This document shows positions 55,640 through 64,000 of a stretch of 64,000 nucleotides of DNA, in pieces (the stretch's first letter is position 1; every line of letters begins with the position of its first letter). The notes below the pieces were generated by a model that saw only the letters and a list, made by a program, of their open reading frames with translations, made no database searches and was not told the DNA's origin. Location: NCBI GenBank assembly GCA_004194705.1, contig SADC01001322.1:1-64000 (forward strand), written 5' to 3'. The stretch is from Ditylenchus dipsaci (taxonomy: Eukaryota; Nematoda; Chromadorea; Rhabditida; Anguinidae). Position numbers and translations under genes: made by a program.

Positions 55640-56551
55640 TAAAAACCGAAAAATGAAGATGTTAAACATAGTTTTGAATATTGTAGTCTACCGCATACAG
55701 AAATTCTGGTAAGCATGCTTTTTCATGCATCCAGAGTTCACTTCTGAGCGATTTGTGTGTAAGGTTGGAGACGATTCGGCGGCAGAAAAAAATAGTGGCG
55801 GAAAAATGGCGGAATTTTATATAGAGATTTATGTTTGTTTGCTTTGTGAACAAAATTCTCGCACCATATTCGTGTCCTGCATGGTCACATTGCTTGATAG
55901 GTCAAGTTTTTGCAAACTTTAAATTGCTTGTGTCACCACATCTTTAAAGCTGGTTTCGGAGAATCAAGTAAAGTAACAAAAAGTCCCAGAACCAGTACAA
56001 CATAACAGGCATAATATAAAATTTATTCCAAATTGTGTTTTTCAATAAAAAAAATCTTGTTTTGTGAATTTGAATCTTCAATGCCAACAAGTTGAAAAAT
56101 AAGCGCCCCGGGGCGCTTATTAGAGAGAATACGGTAAGAAGCGAAGAGACTGTGAATGCGCAAACGTTGGTGATCAAAGGAACCAACAAATAATAACGAT
56201 TAGTAATCAAAAACACCAAAAAAGGTTTTTAAATACACTAGAAAATGTGGACGACAAATTCCAAACGACATTTTTAAAATATTGGAAAATGTCGCGCGAC
56301 ATTTTCCAAAAATATTGTAAATTGTCTGGTAGCCTTTCAGACTTATGTTTAATTTTCTCCTAACATACGCTGGCTTAATTTTGCCTGAGCCTCAGTTTTT
56401 TTTTGATTTCCTTGGAGTACAAAACATGTTCGAGTAAGTCCTAGTTTATGCAGCTGTGAGCTAAAATGAAAAAGTTGTATTGCATGCCTATTTAGTTGAC
56501 CATAACTCATCTTCCTTAAACTGACCTAACCCAATGTTTTATTTTTCGTAG
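55640..56551. other. Repeat-derived stretch
   Basis: Holds a foldback core fragment (55670-55770), a CCGTA-type right end with GCGCCCCGGGGCGC at 56095-56137 lacking a partner, and a GTCGCGCGAC word pair at 56250-56340. Confidence 0.5.
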
Positions 56552-56679
56552 CAAAATGGAATCAAATAGAGGGAAAACTATGACAAGTTACAATGGGTAT
56601 CTTATGCAGCAAACAGTCAAAAGTGCTGATGGTACTTAGCAATTCTGGAGATGCGTCACGAGAGGCTGCCATGGAACAG
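56552..56679 (+). pseudogene. FLYWCH zinc-finger exon with in-frame stop
   Basis: The exon follows TTTTCGTAG. It reads SYNGYLMQQTVKSADGT, then TAG at 56637, then FWRCVTRGCHGT. The spacing of G, Y/L, WRC and C-x-G fits the FLYWCH finger, a DNA-binding domain often coupled to MULE transposases. The frame is interrupted by the TAG. Right after the CHGT a hAT-type element (56682-57012) is inserted. The GTTAAG that looks like a donor is formed at that junction. This is a broken copy. Confidence 0.6.
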
Positions 56680-56681
56680 GT

Positions 56682-57012
56682 TAAGGTAGTTCACGATCGG
56701 TTAATGCATAGTTTCGGTTAACCGGGTCCCGCTCTCGGACTTTGAAAGCCATTAGATGCGTAAGGAATTTTGAGTACCCCATTTAAGAGATCATCGAAAA
56801 CCAAAGAAAATTATAATCCACCTAAAAATTGAAAAAACAGCCAAAAAAGACCATAAATTTTCAGTCATTTTTGGCTGTTTTTTCAATTTTTAGGTGGATT
56901 ATAATTTTCTTTGGTTTTTGATGATCTTTTTAATGGTGTACCCAAAATTCCTTGCGCATCTAATGGTACTGAAAGCTATTACTGAAAAATTTGCCGGTCG
57001 TGAAATACCCTA
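56682..57012. mobile_element. hAT-type MITE in the FLYWCH relic
   Basis: Starts TAAGGTAGTTCACGATCGG, ends CCGGTCGTGAAATACCCTA. Flanking GAACAGGT (56674-56681) and GAACAGCT (57013-57020). The interior 56755-56960 is a palindrome with AAGGAATTTTGAGTACC and its complement. The ends match those of 58155-59429. Confidence 0.8.
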
Positions 57013-57022
57013 GAACAGCTGA

Positions 57023-57264
57023 TTAAAGGGGCATACCAGTGCGTTACAGTGCAAATTAAGGCGGGGACCAGTGGCTATTCAAAAATTATCCCTGTTTTCA
57101 CTCTTCTCGTGTAAAATCTGATATTGATGACTTTGTACTACTTTAAAAGTTAGGCAGAAAACTTTTATCAGACCAGGTAAAACGCTTATGAAATGATTTC
57201 AAGGTAGAAAAACACTGCTGGTCCCCGCCTTTTTTCACTATAACGGACTGGTATGTCCCTTTAA
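57023..57264. mobile_element. TTAA-flanked MITE
   Basis: TTAA at both ends, then AGGGGCATACCAGTGCG and the partner CGGACTGGTATGTCCCT. Arms continue with GGCGGGGACCAG and its complement. Confidence 0.85.
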
Positions 57265-57319
57265 GTTAAATTTTGATTTGAATATCTGTTATATTGATCC
57301 AGAAATAAATGTTACTTAC

Positions 57320-57401
57320 CTTGAGTATGATTACAAGTTGAAAAAATCATCCACAGGAACGTACATACAAGCACAAATGGGCGCTTTTTCGGGTCCTCTT
57401 C
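57320..57401 (-). CDS. Single exon encoding a transmembrane-type segment
   Basis: Between GATGATTTTAG and GTAAGTAAC, phase 1 at its end. The 27 codons read EEDPKKRPFVLVCTFLWMIF and STCNHTQ: basic residues followed by a hydrophobic stretch, as at the first membrane helix of a transporter. It is too short to assign. Neighbouring exons were not found. Confidence 0.3.
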
Positions 57402-58019
57402 CTAAAATCATCTCTTCGTTGATATGCTGATTTGTTTATTTGCCACAATTTACAATGTGTTTGCCAAAACAATAGCGCGAAGGTATCAATGATTTCTTAG
57501 CAAATTATCCGAACTCAAGTGGACAAATCAGGTATTAGGTAAAAAAGAGTCAAGGTTTGAAAATAAACGGTTTATAGTACATTCATTGCGATAAGGTTCA
57601 ATAATTTTTGAAAATACGACACTTATAAGACAATCTAGCCCGAACTCTTACGAGAACGCCGAGATTATGAAATTTTCGTTGGCGAAATGGCATTGGCGAA
57701 AAGTCGTTGGCGAAACAGCGTTGGCGAAACGTCCTATGACCCCAAAAATTTGGGCAAGAGCAGCCTGTGTCTAATCACATTGTGCCACCGCAAATTGTGC
57801 CAAAATCAAACTGTACCAGAATGAAATAAAAGAATAGAAATAAAACGAATGAAAATTTGATGATTTTTACAGTGAAATGTATCAAAATCGCGACACAACT
57901 TGCGGTGGCACAATTTGATTTTGGCACAATTTGCGGCGGCACAATGTGATTTGACACAGGTTGCTCCTGCCCCAAAAATTGACTGGCCCATGCCAGAGTG
58001 TGGCGGGAATTCAAAAAGT
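57402..58019. repeat. TTGGCGAAA and TTGTGCC words
   Basis: At 57676-57730 CGTTGGCGAAAC is repeated five times. At 57775-57955 a small hairpin with GCAAATTGTGCCA and GGTGGCACAATTTG words. No gene was seen. Confidence 0.55.
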
Positions 58020-58154
58020 GACTGCTTTTTCGGGTAATACTTAAATCTATACCAAAATACTTTTTTCTAGTACCAAAATTTAGTGCGTATACGTTATGTT
58101 AACTGCGTCCAAATTTGGACGCAGTTAAAATAACGTATAATGCCAATTTTATAC

Positions 58155-59429
58155 TAAGGTGGTTCACGGTCGGCTAACCGACCCGGTCAGTTAACCGAAC
58201 CGGACCGGTTTTTGCCTAATTAACCGGAACCGAAAACCGGGTACTAAAAAAACCGGTTAGCCGAAAACCGGGTAAGGCAGAATCCGGTTTTTCCGGTTTA
58301 AGCACTAGATAAAATGGCGTATCAAAAATCAATAGAAACTGTTTAAATTGTATATTTTTTCATTTTCTAATTAGTTAATGTCATACGGAAGACCCCTTTT
58401 GACGACAGATCAGACAAAAATTTTCAGGACCAATTTTTTCGGCTATTTCTATTCAACTTGATTCATCTGCAGTCAAAAGGTAGTGATCTGCGTGAAATTG
58501 TCGACTTTTATTCGACAATGTCACGATAATTATTACTTTTCACAGGAAAGTAGTACTTTGGCGTGTAAAAACGGTTTAAAGTCTTGTCATTAATGGCTAA
58601 AGATTTTTTAATGCCTTCTCGCCCCTTAAATTTGAAAACTCTTAACTTTCAGTTCGAAACTCTTTTAGTGGGGTTGTTAAATACTCAAAACAGTGCTTCA
58701 GAATAAGGATGAGAAAAAGTGTGTATTTCTTTAAAAGTATGAATAAAATTAAACCAAAATTTTATTTGCTTGACATTTTCATATTTATTTTATCATTTAT
58801 ACTTTTTCAAAGCATAACTTTTCGATTCTACCCTTTAGCTATACAATTCTACCTCTTAGCCCCACAATGAAATTCTTAGTGAAGGAATAAAGTTAAGAAC
58901 ATTTCTGATTGAGTAGACATTAAAAAAATTTCACTAACACGGGATGAAGCTTGAGCCAAACGTTGAAACATTAAAATTTTGTTGTAAAATATTAATTTGT
59001 TAGACTACAATTTATTCTTTGTAGGCTAGATCATTAAACCGTAAAACTCGTTACCGTATATTCTCTAGTAATTCCCCACTCTCTAATAATCCCCCAATCC
59101 CTCCTTTTTTAGCTAGGATGTCAGAGTTGAGACCATTTTTGATTGACAATTTCCGCACTTTTTGACGGTTGAAAAATAATCCCCCATAAGGGTTTAATAA
59201 ATAAGGTACGGTATATGAGGTCTGCAAATAGTTAGATTTATTTGTGTTTCAAAAAATTTACATTAATTTTCAACGTCTAGGACTAATTTGCGAAAAATTT
59301 GAAAAAACCGGAAAAACCGGGTCGGTTAACCGGGTACTGGTGATAAACCGTAACCGAAAACCGGGTACCCCAAAAAGCGGTTAACCGAAAACCGGATAGG
59401 GCCAAATTAACCGTAACCGTACCACCCTA
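58155..59429. mobile_element. hAT-type element with AACCGAAAACCGG words
   Basis: Starts TAAGGTGGTTCACGGTCGG, ends CGTAACCGTACCACCCTA. Flanking TTTTATAC (58147-58154) and GTTTATAC (59430-59437). Words such as GGTTAACCGAAAACCGGGTA repeat in both ends. The 0.9-kb interior shows no accepted gene. It contains a CCGTA-type MITE at 59054-59211. Confidence 0.8.
59054..59211. mobile_element. CCGTA-type MITE in the hAT element
   Basis: Starts CCGTATATTCTCTAGTAATT and ends TAATAAATAAGGTACGG, TA outside. AATAATCCCCCA words occur in both arms. Confidence 0.65.
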
Positions 59430-60476
59430 GTTTATACGCGCCAATTCAAATTTACTAACTATATTTTGTATTACTTTGTTATGAAACACTTCATAGAGTC
59501 AGCTAAGATAAATGGGCGGCCGTAAATTCTCCCGCGGTTAATTCCCCGCTGAATTTTCAAATTAACATTTTTGTCTTACGGAGAACTCCTATTATTTCAA
59601 CTTTTTTATAATCCATCCGTAGTTGTGCTGGATAATCCGTGCACTAACTAAATTAAGTAATCATTTGGTACAATTTTTGGAGCAACAGAACCTCTGGGGC
59701 CCCACTCGCCAGAACCAAAGGGGTCCCAGTCATTTTAAGTCTAATCTATGCAAAAAAATGTTCAATTTGAATTCGCGCCTTACTTATTTTTCGCATAGAT
59801 TAGACTTAAAATGACTGGGACCCCTTTGGTTCTGGCGAGTGGGCCCCAAAGGTTCTGGATAGCCTAATTTTTATGTTTTCAGGCTTGAAAACCTGTTCTC
59901 TGAACTTATTTAAGCATTCTGATGTTTTAAAGATATTTTGATAGTGATAAAATGCCGTTTTATAGGTTATTTTGCAAGTTTTCATAAAGTCACTCAAATA
60001 ACAGCTAACTACACTGGTGGTCGCTTACTTCGATCGAGAAAAATTTTGAATTTTTTCTACTCTTCAGTCTCCAAAACCTGTTTTCTGGACTAACTTGGGC
60101 ATGCTGAAGATGGTTTTATAGTAGCAAAATGCCGTTTTGTAAGGTATTTTTTGAGTTTTGGTAAAATCATGTTTCGGTAAAATCAATTATTACCCAATAC
60201 TCAAAATATACCATACAAACCTTATTTTGCCTGCATCAAACCATCTTCAGCGTGTTTTTACACGGTTTGATAATAGTTAAATGAAGTAATATATTTTTGG
60301 CCGTTGGGAAATATTTGATTTGACTCAATACTAAAAGTCAAAAAATACCTTACAGAACGGCATTTTAACACTATCAAACCAACTCCAGCATCCCCAAGTT
60401 AGTCCAGAAAACAGGTTTTGGAACCTGAAGAAGTGAAAAAATATTTGAAAATTGAGTACCACTACCTGGGTAATAC

Positions 60477-61216
60477 TAGAGTTGTGAAATGGACATATGT
60501 CCGGGCATATGTCCGGACATATGGCCGGACATATGTCCGGACGTTTTAGAAAATGTCCCGTTAACTAAAAATCGGACATTTTCTTGTTTTTTTTGTCTCA
60601 GCGATTATTTCATTACTCTTAGTCCGGCAAAATCATTCTTCACTTCTGCTCACTGAAATTCTTCTAATTTCTGCTTATAATTATGTTTCAGGTCGCCATG
60701 TCCAAGCCTCAAACAGGATATCATGAAAGATGGTTTGTTTTCGATTTCAAATATTTTTATTTTTTTCAGGTACCCGAGGCGGATATCCACCTGACCAGGT
60801 GGTACCCACCACGAGGTTTGGGTTTTTGGTGACTTCAATCGCAATTTTAGTTTTAACAAACGCAATTCTGCACACGATTTTGCCTATGATGGCATAGCTC
60901 TTTTTTAGATTTAGAATTTTTTAAAAATTTTCAGGTACTCCAGGTACCTGGAACACCTGAATAACAGTATTATTAGATTCAATCTATTGAATGAATTTGA
61001 ATTTTTGTTGAATGATATCGGAGAATAGTGTTGTTTGTCCTTGGTTGATGTCAATAAAGCTTATTTGTGCTCATTCTTGGTCTTTATCTTATTATAAGAC
61101 ATATTTACTCGGGTTAACAGAAAATGTCCGAAAATGTCCGAATGTCGGACATATGTCCGGACATATGCCCGGACATATGTCCGATTTGAAAATGTCCGGA
61201 CATTTCCACAACTCTA
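60477..61216. mobile_element. hAT-type element, word GGACATATGTCC
   Basis: Starts TAGAGTTGTGAAATGGACA, ends GTCCGGACATTTCCACAACTCTA, perfect flanking GGTAATAC (60469-60476 and 61217-61224). CCGGACATATGTCCGGACAT-like words occur five times at the left and four at the right. The interior has an AGGTGG unit and no gene. Confidence 0.9.
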
Positions 61217-61224
61217 GGTAATAC

Positions 61225-61405
61225 CGACAACGAGAATTTCAAATGTTTGAATTCGCGCGGGACAATTCTCTTTCGTCTTTCATTGTACTCTTTTGAGTCA
61301 TTCGAGGCAAGTCAAAAGAGTACAGTGCGAGACGAAAGAGAAGTGTCCCGCGCGAATTCAAACATTTGAAATTCTCGTTGTCGGCGACGGATATGGTCCT
61401 TTTAA
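61225..61405. mobile_element. TTAA-type element, left end missing
   Basis: Right end GATATGGTCCT followed by TTAA at 61402-61405. The arms ACAACGAGAATTTCAAATG and complement match each other; the left terminal bases were lost before 61225. Confidence 0.6.
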
Positions 61406-61439
61406 AAACGAGTTTTTGACTATTATTTAAAAAAAATAG

Positions 61440-63370
61440 TGTCTGCTAGCACCAGGGTTCGAACCTGCAACCTGTTCGAACCTGCAAAAAAAAATCGAAC
61501 CTTAAAAATTTGGAGGAGGAATTCGAATTTACCGCGGGTAATTTATCGGAGGGGAATATACCAGCAGGGGAATTTACCGCGGGAGAATTTACCGCCGCCC
61601 ATTTATCTTAGCTGACTCTATGAAGTGTTTCATAACAAAGTAATACAAAATATAGTTAGTAAATTTGAATTGGCGCGTATAAACTTGGCATTATACGTTA
61701 TGTTAACTGCGTCCAAATTTGGACGCAGTTAACATAACGTCAATACACGCAAAATTTAACATGCAAAGAAAACTCTTTCTAAAGTTAGAGGTTTTTTCCT
61801 TGACACATGAACGTGTAGCCCTGAATCTCAGCTTTCTAACTAGACTTCGATTTCCTGTACAGAGATTTCAATGATATGAAGATTTTGAGCTTTGTATGAA
61901 GTAACTTTTTCGACCAAGTTCCTCTATTCAGACCCCTAAATCTCGAACTTTTTTAAATTTTTTACTGAAAAAAAATCTTGTTGAGTAGCTGAGATTCAGG
62001 GCCACACAAAATTCAAAAGTAGAAAAAAATTCGAAAAAAAAGAGAAAGTTCAAAAAAATGAAAATTTTGGTACTAAAATTAAGTATTTTGGTACTAGAAA
62101 AAAAGTACCACCCGCTTTTTCTCAGGGATCTAAATATTTTTCAAATTTTACTTCTAATCAGATGGTGTTTTGACTGTTTATGATAACGCGAACAAAAGCC
62201 ACGCATAATGGTCCCATGTTCTAACGTATTTTGTTAGGATATCCGGTATTTCTATACTAGCTCGCGTGGGACCGGCTGCGCTGGGCACTACGTGAAAAAT
62301 TTTTTTGACCAAAAATCGACTTTATAGGCCGTTCTGGAGGGTACTCAGATACCTTATTCGGTGGTTTTCACCCTGTTTTGGTCACTGGAGCTGGAAAAAA
62401 TAGTCTTTATAAACATTTTGATCTAGAGTCTTGCTCGGAATTATGTCCCCTTTCGGGGGCTTGGTTGCTTGGAGTTGAGATGCACACACCCACATACCTT
62501 AGACACAAATCAGTCAAAAGTGGCTCTGGATGCATAAAAAACGTATGCATACCAGAGGTTCTTTTTGCGGTAGGCCCAGTTAACAAAATTATGTTCAAAT
62601 CTTATCTTTTTTGTCTTTTAGATGTCCACGTACCCTTTAAGGTTGAGTTACCTTGGTCCCCCGAGGCAAAAATGCAAAAAAAATTTCAAAAAAATTCTCC
62701 CTGACGGTGAATTGTCCCACGGTGAATTGTCACTTTCCCGTAAATTATATATGAACAACTTTCCTTTGAATTCAAAATAAGTCCCAATTCCAAAAAATTC
62801 CCTCTTAATGACCACCTCCCTAAAATAGTCAACATCCCAGTTTGAAATCGTTATTTTTTGCTGACTTTTTGTTAAAGAAAACTGAGATTCAAGGCTACAC
62901 GGAGATATATGCAAGGGCTATGTTTGACCCACTCAACTCCAAGATTTCGACTCTTGAACGAAAAAAACGTCAATTTGCTCACTAAAACCCAAAAAATTGA
63001 AACCGAAAAAAATCTCAAACCCAAAATCCAAAACAACCATTCTATTCCTGACATTCCAAGCTACGATTTTAAAGAAATTTTGACCTAAAAAGCGAAAAAA
63101 AAAACAGATCAAACAAACTCAAAACATCAATTGTCCGCAAACAGACAAAACAGCTCTAATAATATATAGAATGTAAGTTGTAACACAAAGTTCTCATAAC
63201 TTGTTTTCTGCTGGTAAAACCTTCAATTTTGACATGGAATTCGTGTTTAGCATGGTCGATTTGCATGTAAAAGTGCTTTTTAAATTTGTGAGTTACTGTC
63301 GAATTTTGAATTCCGTTCGAGACAATAAATATTTGATTTTCAAATTTAAATGTTTACTGTCTTGAATCAG
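61440..63370. other. No gene seen; repeat arms
   Basis: A B-box-like GGGTTCGAACCTGCAACC is at 61461. The right arm of the macro-foldback ends near 62130. A G-run family core fragment lies at 62400-62680 (AAACGTATGCATACCAG, CCCTTTCGGGGG). A degenerate palindrome with GAGACAATAAATATTT is at 63285-63370. Confidence 0.45.
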
Positions 63371-63375
63371 AACCA

Positions 63376-63541
63376 GTGTTTTCAAAAATCACAATCACAG
63401 TCACCCCACGGTGAGGTTTACACCTCACTTCACCCTCACAATCACACCCACATCAAGTCTGAGTGTGATTTTGGTGTGATTGTGATGTTCTCTGTGAATT
63501 TATGGTGTGAGTGTGAGGTGTGATTGTGATTTTTGAAAACA
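63376..63541. mobile_element. CAGTGTTTTC-ended element, word TGTGATTGTGA
   Basis: Starts CAGTGTTTTCAAAAATCAC, ends GTGATTTTTGAAAACACTG. Same outer bases as the hAT element at 21941 and the hairpin at 34290. Inside, GTGTGATTGTGATG-like words in both arms. The flanking octamers ATCAGAAC and ATAACAAC agree at six of eight bases. Confidence 0.65.
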
Positions 63542-64000
63542 CTGATAACAACTACGGTTGGGTGATGAGAATATTCTCGGTAATATCCCGGTTTATTCCC
63601 GGTTTATTCCCGGTACGCATCTTAGATTCGGACCGAAAATTGGTCCGAATCGTTCCGAATCTTTTTGGTGTGTTTTTTTAGCGATCTTGATTGATTTTTT
63701 ATAATTAAAAAATAAACGGGGTTATTTGGAGATAAAAGATTTGGACCGAATCGGACCGGAAAAAAAGATTAAGAACACGAATATTCCCGAAAAAGATTTC
63801 GACCGGTCTTATTCCAACCTTAATCACAACCCGCCTTTCTCGTGTTAAAAGCCACACCGTGCAAGTCCTGGTGAAATGTCTCGGGGGTGAAATGTCCTAG
63901 GGATGAAGGTCCTGGGGTGGCGTGTCCTGGGGATGTAGTGATATTCATGTACCGAAAAATTCTAAACGGGTGCATAGTTGCACGGCGCCGGTGTGCGCCC
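63542..64000. other. CCCGGTTTATT words; truncated hAT-type end at 63973
   Basis: At 63575-63790 there are CCCGGTTTATTCCCGG and GGACCGAATCGGACCGG-like words. From 63973 the sequence CATAGTTGCACGGCGCCGG matches the left end of the element at 16909 and leaves the window. Confidence 0.5.

Larger units (their letters stand above)
58020..62130. repeat. 4.1-kb macro-foldback
   Basis: Left arm pieces at 58035-58154 and 59430-59565 match, in inverted order, 61560-61740 and 62060-62125. Shared sequences include TGTTAACTGCGTCCAAATTT, CATAGAGTCAGCTAAGATAA and GGTACTAGAAAAAAGTA. The left arm is split by the hAT element 58155-59429. The centre includes a hairpin at 59685-59865 (GGTTCTGGCGAGTGGG and complement) and a pair with ATGCTGAAGATGGTTT near 60100-60400. 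Confidence 0.7.

Noticed and set aside
55944..56219. A 91-codon hydrophobic minus-strand frame
   Set aside because: It reads through a CCGTA-type element end (56095-56137) and has an in-frame stop just upstream; T-rich sequence alone gives the hydrophobic residues.

Overview
The window looks like gene-poor nuclear DNA of an invertebrate animal. It is AT-rich and has GT/AG introns, ANP32 and VAX homologues, an astacin-type protease fragment, an AATAAA poly(A) signal, and almost wall-to-wall DNA transposons and foldback repeats. I cannot place it in a phylum. All calls come from reading the sequence; no database search was run.

Layout of host-like genes. An apparently intact three-exon ANP32-type gene (acidic leucine-rich nuclear phosphoprotein) lies on the minus strand at 35744-38465. 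Two exons of a VAX-type homeobox gene lie on the plus strand at 50579-52333, with the intron at homeodomain position 44/45. Two exons of an astacin metalloprotease (15931-16118 and 20261-20402, plus strand) are 4.1 kb apart, and the second carries a frameshift. Weaker calls are two minus-strand terminal exons with a poly(A) signal (55411-55638), a single transmembrane-type exon (57320-57401, minus) and an unrecognised two-exon frame (13253-13861, minus).

Transposon-derived coding sequence. There is a BED-finger/hAT-dimerisation gene without the catalytic core (22281-23104, minus). A pogo/Tigger-type transposase remnant (17333-17931, minus) has its DDE core deleted. Two inverted copies of a MULE-type transposase fragment lie near 10.8 and 32.0 kb. 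A FLYWCH finger exon (56552-56679) has an in-frame stop. The first coding exon of ribosomal protein S11 (uS17) sits inside an inverted-repeat element (9463-10020).

Mobile elements fall into a few classes that can be defined by target-site duplications (TSDs). One class is flanked by TA and starts CAGTC (pogo type). A second is flanked by TA and starts CCGTA. A third is flanked by TTAA and starts AGGRC. A fourth is flanked by 8-bp duplications (hAT type). Large foldbacks with G-run ends form a fifth group. They are nested up to four deep, most clearly at 20795-23982: foldback, then TTAA element, then hAT element, then gene.

The most unusual general feature is that copies sharing the same outermost bases carry different short words just inside. 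Each copy repeats its own word several times, and the two arms of one copy agree with each other. This holds in the pogo-type, CCGTA-type, foldback and hAT-type groups, and is the observation I would follow up first.
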